Shown: positions 8,476 to 17,339, numbered from the stretch's first letter. The stretch: DNA of 64,000 nt from an uncultured Prevotella sp. (GCA_944320675.1 CALUIJ010000147.1:62001-126000); one strand, 5' to 3'. Numbers and translations are program-made. The notes: a model not told the origin generated them from the sequence alone.

Positions 8476-9021
8476 ATGGAAAATGTTAAAGATTTGAATT
8501 TAGGTTTATTCGACCCGCAACATGATGCGGAAATATCGCTCCCAGACGGTCCGGGTAATTACATTGTCATTTTGCGTAATTCATCAACCTTGCCGGACGT
8601 AGGTATAAAGCCTGTGATGAAAACGCTGGAAATAGGCGGGCGGCAATTTGAAGTAATTTATACAGGCATAAGCTCTAAAAGCCTGAGAAAGAGGGATTAC
8701 GGACAGCATTTTACTGGTAATAACGCCGGACGTTCCACGCTTCGCAAGTCGTTAGGCAGCATGATGGGGTTAAAAAAGATACCTCGCGATAGGAATAATC
8801 CAAACAACGGAAAAACAAAGTTTGCCGATGCAGACGAGGAAAAGCTGTCAAAATGGATGCGTGAGAATCTGTTGCTGCTTTATTGCAAAGTCGATGAAGA
8901 TAACGTTAAGACTTTGGAGGAGCAATTGATTGCAGAACTTAATCCACCGTTAAATCTGCAAAAAAATCATAATGCTGAAAATATGGCTTTCCGCGCAAAA
9001 TTAAGTGAGTTGAGAAAATAA
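8476..9021 (+). CDS. GIY-YIG nuclease family protein
   Basis: This 181-residue protein has the GIY-YIG core spread over its length: GNYIVIL at 27-33 (the GIY strand), YTG at 62-64 (the YIG strand), candidate arginines at 71/73, His78, and a Glu at 148-149 in EEQLIAELNPPLN. All the parts needed for metal-dependent phosphodiester cleavage appear present. Family members include homing endonucleases, UvrC-like repair nucleases and restriction enzymes; no extra DNA-binding domain identifies this one. The 58 residues between YTG and the Glu form a longer insertion than in the minimal fold. Its low GC content compared with flanking genes suggests horizontal acquisition. Confidence 0.8.
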   Translation: MENVKDLNLGLFDPQHDAEISLPDGPGNYIVILRNSSTLPDVGIKPVMKTLEIGGRQFEVIYTGISSKSLRKRDYGQHFTGNNAGRSTLRKSLGSMMGLKKIPRDRNNPNNGKTKFADADEEKLSKWMRENLLLLYCKVDEDNVKTLEEQLIAELNPPLNLQKNHNAENMAFRAKLSELRK

Positions 9022-9078
9022 GCATGTAAGTGGTAGATGAATATTTTGCAAAGAAAGTGATAATTTGCTTTGTAATAA

Positions 9079-9120
9079 TAAAATCGGAGGTGAAGCCATG
9101 TTTCGCCTTCGATTTTATTT
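9079..9120 (+). terminator. Terminator of the GIY-YIG cassette
   Basis: AAAATCG.AGGtGAA pairs with the arm ttCgCCTtCGATTTT across a short loop and is followed by a T-rich run, giving a typical intrinsic terminator that closes the 7.9-9.0 kb unit. Confidence 0.75.
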
Positions 9121-9142
9121 TATACAAATCTGTTGCCTTGTC

Positions 9143-9173
9143 TTTGTGTTTTCACCTTAAATGATTACTTTTG
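9143..9173 (+). promoter_or_regulatory. Promoter for the DUF4494-yggS operon
   Basis: TTTG at 9143-9146, a 19-bp spacer, then TACTTTTG at 9166-9173 followed by C. The predicted start near 9180 lies about 30 nt before the ATG at 9211. Confidence 0.75.
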
Positions 9174-9210
9174 CAGGGTTTAAAAAGAAATAAAGTAAAA
9201 AGAAGCGAAA

Positions 9211-9732
9211 ATGAGAAGCAGGACAACAACATGGTTTGAGTGTAAAATCCGTTATGAAAAGACCCTTGAAGACGGCACCCAGAAAAAGGTGACCGAAACA
9301 TATACCGTAGACGCCCTGAGCTTCACCGAGGCCGAGGCGGGCATCATCGAGGAGATGTCGGCCTACATCAGCGGCGAGTTCGAGGTGAGGGACATAAAGA
9401 AGGCCGCTTACGGCGAGGTGTTCTTCAGCGACGCGCCGTCGGCCGACCGCTGGTATAAGACTAAGCTGCAGTTCATCACCATCGACGACAAGACGGAGAA
9501 GGAGAAGCGCTCTAACGTGAACTACCTGGTACACGCCGGCTCGCTGCCCGAGGCCGTGAGGAACATCGACGAAGTGATGGGCGGTACGATGATCGACTAC
9601 GTGATAGCAAGCGTGGCCGAGACGCAGATTATGGACGTGTTCGAGCATAACAAGATTGCGGCCAAGCCCGTGGCGGACGACAAGCCCGAATATGAGGAAG
9701 CGGCCGGAGGCGACGGAGGCGCCGCGGCATGA
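9211..9732 (+). CDS. DUF4494 domain-containing protein
   Basis: This 173-residue soluble protein matches the Bacteroidetes family DUF4494 over most of its length (WFECKIRYEK near the start, VDALSFTEAEA near residue 35, KAAYGEVFFSD near residue 67). The family has no assigned function. The last 15 residues are a low-complexity acidic and Gly/Ala tail. Its stop codon overlaps the start of yggS (ATGA at 9729-9732), so the two are translationally coupled. That coupling suggests a shared role, possibly in vitamin B6 or amino-acid homeostasis, but this is inference from context. Confidence 0.85.
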   Translation: MRSRTTTWFECKIRYEKTLEDGTQKKVTETYTVDALSFTEAEAGIIEEMSAYISGEFEVRDIKKAAYGEVFFSDAPSADRWYKTKLQFITIDDKTEKEKRSNVNYLVHAGSLPEAVRNIDEVMGGTMIDYVIASVAETQIMDVFEHNKIAAKPVADDKPEYEEAAGGDGGAAA

Positions 9733-10409
9733 GCGGATATGCTGACGTGGCCCTGCGCCTGACAAAGGTAAGGGAGACCTTGCCGCAGGGCGTGCGCCTT
9801 GTGGCCGTGAGCAAGTTCCACCCGGTCGAGGCGCTCGAGGCCGCATACTCAGCCGGGCAGAGGGCGTTCGGCGAAAGCCACGAGCAGGAGCTGTCAAGGA
9901 AACAGGCCGTGCTGCCCGGGGACATAGAGTGGCACTTCATCGGCCACTTGCAAACGAACAAGGTAAAATACATCGCGCCTTACATCTCGATGATTGACGC
10001 CGTCGACTCCTTTAAGCTGCTTAAGGAGATCAACAAGCAAGCAGCAAGGCACGGCCGCGTGATAAAGGTGCTGTTGGAGCTGCACATCGCAGAGGAGGCA
10101 ACGAAATACGGTTTTACGCCCGACGGACTGCGCCGGATGCTCGACGAAGGCGGATGGCGGCAGCTGGAGAACGTGGAAATATGCGGGCTGATGGCGATGG
10201 CAACGAATACCGACGACGAAAACAGGATAAGGCAGGATTTCAACCTGGCCGCATCGCTGTTCGACGAGGTGAAAGCGAAGTATTTCGCTGATGCCGGCGG
10301 CTTCTGCGAGCGTTCGTGGGGCATGAGCGGCGACTACAAGATAGCTGTTGGATGCCGCAGCACGATGGTGCGCATAGGCACGGCCGTCTTCGGCGAAAGG
10401 GAATACTGA
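9729..10409 (+). CDS. yggS: YggS family pyridoxal 5'-phosphate homeostasis protein
   Basis: This 226-residue protein is a single-domain fold-type III PLP-binding protein. Lys29 in LVAVSK is the PLP-linking residue. HFIGHLQTNK near residue 60 and the C-terminal MSGDYKIAV...STMVRIGTAVFGER form the phosphate-binding region. YggS/PLPBP proteins carry PLP without known catalysis and buffer free PLP; their loss disturbs amino-acid and keto-acid pools. The length is normal for the family. Translation is coupled to the DUF4494 gene by a 4-bp overlap. Confidence 0.95.
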   Translation: MSGYADVALRLTKVRETLPQGVRLVAVSKFHPVEALEAAYSAGQRAFGESHEQELSRKQAVLPGDIEWHFIGHLQTNKVKYIAPYISMIDAVDSFKLLKEINKQAARHGRVIKVLLELHIAEEATKYGFTPDGLRRMLDEGGWRQLENVEICGLMAMATNTDDENRIRQDFNLAASLFDEVKAKYFADAGGFCERSWGMSGDYKIAVGCRSTMVRIGTAVFGEREY

Positions 10410-10413
10410 AATT

Positions 10414-11649
10414 ATGAATACAAGCGATAAGCTTTTCAGCAGGCGGCGGGCGGACAAGGCCGTCCGCCGCGGCGGTTCGTCGGCCGGACGCGCGGCAAGG
10501 TTTTTGGTGCGCCTGATGGCCGTGGCCGCCACCGTGGCGGCTTTCAGCCCTGCGGCAACGGCGCAACGGCGCGACAGGTATGAGTTTTACAAGGATTTCC
10601 CAGTCTATGCCGACAGCTTGTTGGCCGGACTGACGTATCCGCTCGCCTGGGGCAACAGCGGGATAAGGGATTTCGGCGAATGGAGGGCGGCGGCCCGTGC
10701 GAAAGTATTTGAATGCATGATGGCTCCGCCACCGAGGGCCGGCGGCTACGGACTAAAGGTTATAGCCGAGGAGCGGCGCGACGGCTACACGGCACGTAAG
10801 ATAGAGCTGAGCCTGTCAAGGTATTACCGCGTGAGGGCTTACCTGCTTGTGCCCGACGGCGAAGGCCCGTTCCCTGCGGTGAACCTCCTGCACGATCACG
10901 GCGCCCACCTGTACATCGGCAAGGAGAAGATGATACGCCCGTTTGACGACGATTCACTCGTATTGGCCGATGCGGACAGATGGGTTGACGAACTTTACGG
11001 CAGTCAATACTTCGGCGACTACCTCGCGCGCAACGGTTACGTGGTGTTCTCCGCCGACGCCCCGATGTGGGGCGAGCGCGGGCGCAAGGAGGGGGTCGAC
11101 CGCAAGAAGTATGACATAATCGCCGGCAACATGATGATGTACGGGCGTTGCCTCAGTGCTTTCATGACTTACGACGACATCGCAGCCACCGACTTCATGG
11201 CCACGCTGCCCGAGGTCGACCCTGGCAGGATAGGCTGCGCAGGCTGTTCGATGGGTGCATACAGGGCTTGGATGCTCTCGGCCCTGTCCGACAAAGTGGC
11301 CGCATGCGCCGCCGTGTGCTGGATGACCACCACTGACGTGCAGATGACGTGGAAATACGGGCGCAAGGAGTCGGGCGGCTTCGCCAACTGCATACCGGCG
11401 CTCCGCCAATATCTCGACTATCCGCATATAGCCGGCATGGCTTGTCCTAAGCCGGCGCTGTTCATAAGCGGCAGGGACGACAAGTTGTTCAAGCTGCCCG
11501 GCGTAGAAAAGGCTTTCGGCATAATGCGCAACGTATGGGAGAGCCAGGGGGCAGGCGACAGGCTGTATACTGAAATATGGCCGATACCCCACTCCTGCGG
11601 AGTGGAAGCGCAGGAGCGTGTCTTGGAATTTTTCAAAAAACATCTTTAA
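10414..11649 (+). CDS. Secreted alpha/beta hydrolase (Abhydrolase_7 / acetyl-xylan-esterase-like)
   Basis: This 411-residue protein has a long N-terminal signal peptide: a basic stretch to residue 33, a hydrophobic core, then SPAATAQ near residue 50, so it is periplasmic or exported. The catalytic serine is in GCSMG (Ser near residue 279). The acid is probably in SGRDDKLF, and the His in the C-terminal IPHSCG. HDHGAHLYIGKEKM near residue 160 resembles large carbohydrate-esterase-like hydrolases of Bacteroidetes. The substrate is unknown; a sugar ester or similar compound is likely. It starts 4 bp after yggS and may be in the same transcript. Confidence 0.75.
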   Translation: MNTSDKLFSRRRADKAVRRGGSSAGRAARFLVRLMAVAATVAAFSPAATAQRRDRYEFYKDFPVYADSLLAGLTYPLAWGNSGIRDFGEWRAAARAKVFECMMAPPPRAGGYGLKVIAEERRDGYTARKIELSLSRYYRVRAYLLVPDGEGPFPAVNLLHDHGAHLYIGKEKMIRPFDDDSLVLADADRWVDELYGSQYFGDYLARNGYVVFSADAPMWGERGRKEGVDRKKYDIIAGNMMMYGRCLSAFMTYDDIAATDFMATLPEVDPGRIGCAGCSMGAYRAWMLSALSDKVAACAAVCWMTTTDVQMTWKYGRKESGGFANCIPALRQYLDYPHIAGMACPKPALFISGRDDKLFKLPGVEKAFGIMRNVWESQGAGDRLYTEIWPIPHSCGVEAQERVLEFFKKHL

Positions 11650-11664
11650 AAATGGTAAGGAAGA

Positions 11665-13248
11665 ATGATTTACGAATGCCAGTTGCGCCTGTTGCCGCAA
11701 TATGCAGCGACAGGACAGGCCGTCAGGGAATCAGTTGCACGCAAGAAAGGGATTGACGCACGCACGATAACGCACGTAAGGATCTTAAGGCGGAGCATTG
11801 ACGCACGCAGGCGCCCGGTGTTCGTAAACCTGAGCGTCAGGGCGTATGTCAACGAGGATCCTGGCGGTGACGAATACGAGCGCATCGAGTACCGCGACGT
11901 GTCGGACGCCCGGCAGGTCGTCGTAGTAGGCGCAGGCCCCGGCGGACTGTTCGCCGCGTTGCGGCTGATTGAACTTGGATTGCGCCCCGTCGTCGTCGAG
12001 CGCGGCAAGAACGTGCGCGAGCGTAAGAAAGACATCGCCCTGATAACAAAGACGCAAAGTGTCGACCCTGAGAGCAATTATTGTTTCGGGGAAGGCGGGG
12101 CTGGGGCGTATTCCGACGGCAAACTGTTCACCAGAAGCAAGAAACGCGGCGATACGCGCAAGATATTGAACGTGTTCTGCCAGCATGGAACTTCTACCGA
12201 CATCCTTGCCGACGCCCATCCGCACATAGGTACTGACAAGTTGCCGCGCGTGATAGAAAACATGCGCAACACTATAATAAGGTGCGGCGGAGAGGTGCAT
12301 TTCCAAACCAAAATGACCTCCCTCATTATCGAGAACGAAACCGTAAAAGGCATCATAGCCGAAGACTTGACGACTGGTACGGAAAAGGAGTTCGTAGGCC
12401 CGGTCATCCTTGCCACAGGCCATTCCGCCCGCGACGTTTACCGATATCTTTACGACCATGATATGGAAATGGAGCCGAAGGCTTTGGCCGTAGGCGTGCG
12501 CTTGGAACATCCCGCACGGGTGATAGACTGCATACAATACCACAGTAAGTCGGGTAGGGGGCGTTGGCTGCCCGCCGCCGAATACAGTTTTGTGACCCAA
12601 GTGGAAGGGCGCGGCGTTTACTCGTTCTGCATGTGTCCGGGTGGTTTCGTCATACCGGCCGCCACCGGCCCGAGTCAGATCGTCGTCAACGGGATGAGTC
12701 CAAGCAACCGCGGTTCGCAATGGTCAAACAGCGGCATGGTGGTGGAAGTGCGCCCCGGGGACGTGGCCGACGGCCGTCTTGACGCTTTATGCATGATGCG
12801 TTTCCAAGAGGATTTGGAACATGCGTGTTGGCAACAAGGCAACATGCGCCAGACTGCCCCGGCACAGCGCATGGTTGACTTCACCCGCTCGCGCCTCAGT
12901 TACGACCTGCCGCAGAGTTCCTACGCTCCGGGACTGATATCCAGTCCGTTACATTTCTGGCTTCCTCCGTTTGTCGCAAAACGCCTGCAGAAGGCGTTCG
13001 AGGTGTTCGGCAAGACAAGCCATGGGTTCCTGACTAACGAGGCAGTATTGATCGCCGCGGAGACGAGGACATCTTCACCTGTGCGCATCCTCCGCGACGC
13101 TTCGTCGTTGCAGCATGTCCGCCTGCACGGGCTTTTCCCATGCGGCGAAGGCGCAGGTTATGCCGGCGGCATCGTGTCGGCAGGCGTCGACGGCGAACGT
13201 TGCGCGGAAGCCGTATCCGTTTTCTTTAGCATACAAGCAGACAAGTGA
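11665..13248 (+). CDS. FAD-dependent oxidoreductase of the conserved FAD/NAD(P)-binding family
   Basis: This 527-residue protein has an N-terminal region of about 80 residues specific to the family (MIYECQLRLLP). A Rossmann FAD site, VVVVGAGPGG, lies at 85-94, then ER at the end of the second strand, and CFGEGGAGAYSDGKL near residue 138. The C-terminal part (THGFLTNEAVLIAAETRTSSPVRI in pieces, then GEGAGYAGGIVSAGVDG) closes the FAD site. The family is widespread in bacteria, usually annotated only as an FAD-dependent protein, with no established substrate. A good ribosome site (aaggaag) precedes the ATG. The gene is convergent with uvrA across an inverted repeat. Confidence 0.85.
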   Translation: MIYECQLRLLPQYAATGQAVRESVARKKGIDARTITHVRILRRSIDARRRPVFVNLSVRAYVNEDPGGDEYERIEYRDVSDARQVVVVGAGPGGLFAALRLIELGLRPVVVERGKNVRERKKDIALITKTQSVDPESNYCFGEGGAGAYSDGKLFTRSKKRGDTRKILNVFCQHGTSTDILADAHPHIGTDKLPRVIENMRNTIIRCGGEVHFQTKMTSLIIENETVKGIIAEDLTTGTEKEFVGPVILATGHSARDVYRYLYDHDMEMEPKALAVGVRLEHPARVIDCIQYHSKSGRGRWLPAAEYSFVTQVEGRGVYSFCMCPGGFVIPAATGPSQIVVNGMSPSNRGSQWSNSGMVVEVRPGDVADGRLDALCMMRFQEDLEHACWQQGNMRQTAPAQRMVDFTRSRLSYDLPQSSYAPGLISSPLHFWLPPFVAKRLQKAFEVFGKTSHGFLTNEAVLIAAETRTSSPVRILRDASSLQHVRLHGLFPCGEGAGYAGGIVSAGVDGERCAEAVSVFFSIQADK

Positions 13249-13357
13249 CGAGCAGGCAAGGAAATTTGCATAATTATAAAAGGAACAAGACACATATCCT
13301 TGTCTGCTCCACTGCTAAGGAAATCTCCTTGTCTGCCCGTCACTTGTCTGCTCGTCT
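13236..13357. repeat. Inverted repeat, family 2 (CTTGTCTGC type), between convergent genes
   Basis: The segment at 13236-13260, starting inside the 3' end of the oxidoreductase gene, matches the inverse of 13329-13357 at about 23 of 25 positions (core GCAGACAAGTGACG). A third copy of the core is near 13300. Related words occur at 4676, 31020-31130 and 51484. It probably terminates transcription from both sides. Confidence 0.75.
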
Positions 13358-13373
13358 GCTTCAGATTCGTCTG

Positions 13374-16181
13374 CTATAAAAGTTTTTCTTTAAGGTATTG
13401 CCCGGTAATGCTTTCCTTACATTTTATTATTTCTTCCGGGGTTCCGGCGAAAACAAGCTTTCCGCCTTTGTCACCGCCGTCGGGGCCGAGGTCGATGATA
13501 TGATCGGCACATTTGGCCACGTCCAAGTTGTGCTCGATTACGATTACCGAATGGCCGTGGGATATGAGGGCGTCAAAAGCCTTGAGCAGCTTCCTTATGT
13601 CATGGAAATGCAGACCTGTCGTCGGTTCGTCGAAAATAAAAAGGGTAGGGTCGCACTTTTCCCGACTTAGGAAATAAGCCAGTTTCACACGTTGGTTCTC
13701 ACCGCCGGATAGCGTCGACGAGCTTTGCCCCAACTTGACGTAACCAAGGCCTACATCGTCGAGCGGCTTTAGCTTGCGCACAATGTTCTCTTGTCCGTAC
13801 CGCCCGAAAAAGCCTATTGCTTCTTCAACGGTCATTTCCAATACGTCGTAAATGTTCTTACCGTTGAATGCCACGTCGAGCACGTCGCGCTTAAACCGCT
13901 TGCCGTGGCAGGCATCACATTCCAGTTCAAGGTCGGCCATGAACTGCATCTCGACGGTTATCACTCCGGTACCATTGCACGCCTCGCAACGGCCGCCGTC
14001 GGCGTTGAATGAGAAATATTGTGCCGTGAACCCCATCTGTTGAGCCAACGGCTGTTCGGCAAACAGCTGCCTTATGTCGTCAAAAGCTTTCACGTAAGTC
14101 ACGGGGTTGGAGCGCGAACTCTTACCGATAGGGTTCTGATTTACCAGCTCCACGTGCTTTATGTCTTTCCAGTCCCCATCCAAGCCGCCGAACTCGCCCG
14201 GGATATCGGCCGCTTCGTCAAGTTTGCGCTTCAAGGCGGGATACAATATGCCCCTTATCAGTGACGACTTGCCCGAACCGCTCACCCCGGTGACAACGGT
14301 CAGGACATTGAGCGGAATTCTTACGTCAAAACCTTTCAGGTTGTTCATCATGGCGTTTTTCACTACGATGCTCTTGTTCCACGCCCTCCGTCCATGCGGA
14401 ACGGGTATCCCCTCGACATCGAACAAGTATTTCACCGTATGGCTTCTATTATATTTCCGGACGTCGGCTTCGCTGATTTCCGACGGCACGCCGGCATACA
14501 CTATTTCGCCGCCGCAAAGCCCTGCGTCGGGTCCCAAGTCGATCAGATAGTCGGCTGCCCTGATGATGTCTTCGTCATGCTCGACCACTATGACTGTATT
14601 GCCCAAGGCCTGCAGTTCCTTCAGTACGCGTATAAGCCTGTAAGTGTCCCTGCTGTGAAGGCCTATGCTCGGTTCGTCCAATATATACAGCGAGCCTACG
14701 AGGCTGCTTCCCAACGCCGTAGTCAGGTTTATGCGTTGGCTCTCGCCGCCGCTCAGGCTGTTCGACGGGCGGTTAAGCGTAAGGTAACCCAAACCAACGT
14801 CAACGAGGAAGCTCAGGCGGTTCCTTATTTCGGTAAGCAGCCGCCTGCTTATTTCCTCCTCATGCGGGTCAAGCCTCAAGTTGTCGAACCAATCTTTAAG
14901 GTTGGCTATTGGCATTTCCACAAGGTTGCTTATGCTCTTGCCGTTTATTTTCACATAGCCGGCTTCTTTCCTCAACCTCGTACCCTTACATTCAGGACAG
15001 ACAGTTTTACCCCTGTAACGGCTCAGCATTACACGGTATTGTATCTTATACTGGTTCTCCCGCAACATCCCGAAAAACGAGTCGATGCATACCTTGTCCT
15101 TGGCATCCAGTCCTGACTGGCACGGCAACCCATGCCAAAGCCATTCCTTGTGCGTGGCCGAGAGCTTATAATACGGTTCGAATATCGGGAAACCGTCCTT
15201 TGCAGCTTGTACGCAGAACTCGTTCTTCCACATTTCCATCTTCTCTCCATGCCAGCACTGCACGCAACCGTCATAAACGCTTAGCGACGGATTGGGCACT
15301 ACCAGCTTCTCGTCAATACCGATAACGTTACCGAAACCTTCGCATACTGGACAAGCACCGATGGGGGAGTTGAACGAGAACATATTGTCATCCGGCTCCT
15401 CAAAATCAATGCCGTCAGCTTCGAACTTATCGGAAAAATCATACTTTATCCCTGACGGTATGAACACTATCCTGCACGAACCTTCGCCTTCATAAAATGC
15501 GGTCTCAACGGAATCCACAATCCGTGAAACTGTGTCAGCTCCGCTGTCTACAGAAAGCCTGTCGATCAATATGAACACGTCATCCCCGCCGAAACTTTCG
15601 GTAATGCCGATTGCGTCCTCGATCATGACAAACCCACCATTATGATAAATACGCGAGAATCCCTGCTGCAGGCATACCTGCAATTGCCTCTCGAGTGAAT
15701 TCCCAGCACGTGGCACTAAACGCGATAATATGACGAACCTTGTACCCGGAGAATAAGAAAACACGCATTTCAACACGTCCTCATACGAATGCTTTTTCAC
15801 TTCGATGCCGCTCACAGGCGAGAAAGTGTGTCCGATTCTTGCGTACAGCATCCTCAGGTAATCGTAAACCTCGGTACTCGTGCCTACAGTCGAGCGGGGA
15901 TTCCTGGTGTTGACCTTTTGCTCGACGGCTATTGCCGGCGGTAGACCTCTGACATAATCGAAATCGGGTTTACGCATTCGTCCGAGAAACTGGCGGGCGT
16001 ATGCCGACAAGCTCTCGACATAACGGCGGCGTCCTTCGGCATACAGTGTGTCGAAAGCCAATGACGACTTGCCTGAGCCTGATACGCCAGTCATTACGAC
16101 AAACTTATCATGCGGTATTTTAATGGAAATATTTTTCAGGTTGTTCACCCTGACATTCTGTAATTCTATATATCCACTCAT
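13374..16181 (-). CDS. uvrA: UvrA, excinuclease ABC subunit A
   Basis: UvrA is the DNA damage recognition ATPase of nucleotide excision repair. This 935-residue protein has two ABC ATPase halves: Walker A GVSGSGKSS at 32-40 and near residue 650, signatures LSGGESQR and LSGGENQR, and Walker B regions ILDEPSIGL and IFDEPTTGL. The zinc site of the second half is present (CEACNGTG, CDACHGKR). In the first half only CPVCEG is seen: the preceding CxxC pair, usually CPxCG, is replaced by FEADGIDFEEPD. The sequence around SPVSG (121-125) also lacks the Cys often found there. The ATG at 16181 (MSGYIELQNV) is chosen over an upstream in-frame ATG because it fits the family start. The protein could be a second UvrA type. 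Confidence 0.92.
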   Translation of the reverse strand: MSGYIELQNVRVNNLKNISIKIPHDKFVVMTGVSGSGKSSLAFDTLYAEGRRRYVESLSAYARQFLGRMRKPDFDYVRGLPPAIAVEQKVNTRNPRSTVGTSTEVYDYLRMLYARIGHTFSPVSGIEVKKHSYEDVLKCVFSYSPGTRFVILSRLVPRAGNSLERQLQVCLQQGFSRIYHNGGFVMIEDAIGITESFGGDDVFILIDRLSVDSGADTVSRIVDSVETAFYEGEGSCRIVFIPSGIKYDFSDKFEADGIDFEEPDDNMFSFNSPIGACPVCEGFGNVIGIDEKLVVPNPSLSVYDGCVQCWHGEKMEMWKNEFCVQAAKDGFPIFEPYYKLSATHKEWLWHGLPCQSGLDAKDKVCIDSFFGMLRENQYKIQYRVMLSRYRGKTVCPECKGTRLRKEAGYVKINGKSISNLVEMPIANLKDWFDNLRLDPHEEEISRRLLTEIRNRLSFLVDVGLGYLTLNRPSNSLSGGESQRINLTTALGSSLVGSLYILDEPSIGLHSRDTYRLIRVLKELQALGNTVIVVEHDEDIIRAADYLIDLGPDAGLCGGEIVYAGVPSEISEADVRKYNRSHTVKYLFDVEGIPVPHGRRAWNKSIVVKNAMMNNLKGFDVRIPLNVLTVVTGVSGSGKSSLIRGILYPALKRKLDEAADIPGEFGGLDGDWKDIKHVELVNQNPIGKSSRSNPVTYVKAFDDIRQLFAEQPLAQQMGFTAQYFSFNADGGRCEACNGTGVITVEMQFMADLELECDACHGKRFKRDVLDVAFNGKNIYDVLEMTVEEAIGFFGRYGQENIVRKLKPLDDVGLGYVKLGQSSSTLSGGENQRVKLAYFLSREKCDPTLFIFDEPTTGLHFHDIRKLLKAFDALISHGHSVIVIEHNLDVAKCADHIIDLGPDGGDKGGKLVFAGTPEEIIKCKESITGQYLKEKLL

Positions 16182-16229
16182 GTTGTTAATTATATTTATC
16201 ATAATGGCGGTTAGTTTGTTTTGACTATA

Positions 16230-16268
16230 AAACATATCGCCGTAGAACAAATACGGTCGATATGTTTT
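16230..16268 (-). terminator. Hairpin between the glucosaminidase gene and uvrA
   Basis: ACATATCG.CCGTA pairs with TACGG.CGATATGT across a short loop. It follows the stop codon of the glucosaminidase gene on the minus strand and precedes uvrA. Confidence 0.6.
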
Positions 16269-16292
16269 CACCCGCCATAGTCGATACGACCT

Positions 16293-17198
16293 TTACCTCA
16301 CCCTGAGACGGTCGCCGGCCTTGATTGAATAAAGCTTTGGACTCAGACCGTTCATCTTATACAAGGCGGCAAGCCTTATGCCGTAGTGCTGGGCTATCGA
16401 ATACATACTTTCGCCGGGTTGCACGACGTGCGGGTGACCCTTGTAGGCCTTTTCGGCTTTCTTCTGCTTCTTTTTCAGATACACTCTCTCGCCTGGCTCC
16501 AAAGTGTCGTCCCTACCGCGCTCGTTGTATTTGGCCAACTTCTTATATGATATGCCTACTTCCGCGGCAACGGACCTAAAGGTGTCGCCTGGACGCGCCT
16601 TTACGTAATAGTTCTTATTGCATGCGTATATCGGACGTGGCGCACCACCTTTTATGGCAGAGCGTTCAACTATGAAGCGGTCATACTTCGAGGCCTTGTC
16701 ATAGCGGTGGAGTCCATAGAGCTCGATGATGCAGATAAGCTGCTTGGCGTATGAGGGGTTGGTGGCGTAGCCGCAACGCTTAAGGCCGCGCGCCCAGCCT
16801 TTGTAGTCGGTCTTCTTCAACTTGAACAAGCTCTTATAACGCGGTTGCCCCGCGAGGAACTTGCTGTGATCCTCGAAGCTCTCGTAGACATCACGGTAGG
16901 CTCTGAAGCACTCGCCCACCTCGTCATCGTCATGTTTAGAGGAGGCTCCGTCCCAGTCGTGGCACTTTATACCGAAATGGTTGTTGCTCTCGCGCGCCAA
17001 CCTGCTCCTGCCTGCTCCGCTTTCGAGCAGTCCCTGCGCCAAGGTTATGCTCGCCGGGATATCATATTTCAGCATCTCGGCTATCGCCAAATCCTTGTAT
17101 TGGTCAATGTAGGCCTGGTAAGCGGAATTCCATTTTACCTGTGCGCTGAGAGTGATGCCCATCAGTAAGACGACGCAGACAATCAAATATCTTTTCAT
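16293..17198 (-). CDS. Glucosaminidase-domain protein with two LysM repeats
   Basis: This 301-residue exported protein has a signal peptide (MKRYLIVCVVLLMGITLSAQ). A glucosaminidase domain (residues 22-165) has the catalytic-helix region ITLAQGLLESGAGRS and NNHFGIKCHDW. Two C-terminal LysM peptidoglycan-binding repeats follow (near 190-235 and 255-300, the second with HVVQPGESMYSIAQHYG). It probably cleaves beta-N-acetylglucosaminyl bonds in peptidoglycan during growth or separation. The start at 17198 is chosen because it gives the signal peptide and lies just downstream of a consensus promoter; an in-frame ATG at 17321 lies upstream of that promoter. Confidence 0.9.
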   Translation of the reverse strand: MKRYLIVCVVLLMGITLSAQVKWNSAYQAYIDQYKDLAIAEMLKYDIPASITLAQGLLESGAGRSRLARESNNHFGIKCHDWDGASSKHDDDEVGECFRAYRDVYESFEDHSKFLAGQPRYKSLFKLKKTDYKGWARGLKRCGYATNPSYAKQLICIIELYGLHRYDKASKYDRFIVERSAIKGGAPRPIYACNKNYYVKARPGDTFRSVAAEVGISYKKLAKYNERGRDDTLEPGERVYLKKKQKKAEKAYKGHPHVVQPGESMYSIAQHYGIRLAALYKMNGLSPKLYSIKAGDRLRVR

Positions 17199-17226
17199 AA
17201 TATACGCGATAGTTGCAAGTTTGTGC

Positions 17227-17257
17227 AAAAGTAAGCCAATTCTTATTGTCTTCAAAA
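17227..17257 (-). promoter_or_regulatory. Promoter for the glucosaminidase gene
   Basis: On the minus strand, TTTG (17254-17257), a 19-bp spacer and TACTTTTG (17227-17234) give a full consensus. The predicted start near 17221 lies about 23 nt before the ATG at 17198. Confidence 0.75.
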
Positions 17258-17296
17258 TTTTAGTTGATAAAATTACATAATCTCGCTTACAATTGT

Positions 17297-17304
17297 TACT
17301 TTTG
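17297..17304 (+). promoter_or_regulatory. -7 element for the thioesterase-alcohol dehydrogenase operon
   Basis: TACTTTTG followed by C matches the -7 consensus, 36 bp before the ATG at 17340. I see no clear TTTG at -33, so the promoter is only partly supported. It lies back to back with the glucosaminidase promoter. Confidence 0.5.
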
Positions 17305-17339
17305 CATCGTGAACACCGCAAAACGTAACAAATTTAAAT

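Noticed and set aside
7890..9120. Group I or group II intron carrying a GIY-YIG homing endonuclease
   Set aside because: No interrupted host gene flanks the unit, and I see no group I P/Q/R/S core, group II domain V or reverse transcriptase.
10414..10566. Twin-arginine (Tat) signal in the alpha/beta hydrolase N-terminus
   Set aside because: The SRRRADK stretch lacks the hydrophobic residues expected after the arginine pair, and the hydrophobic core comes about 20 residues later, as in a long ordinary signal peptide.
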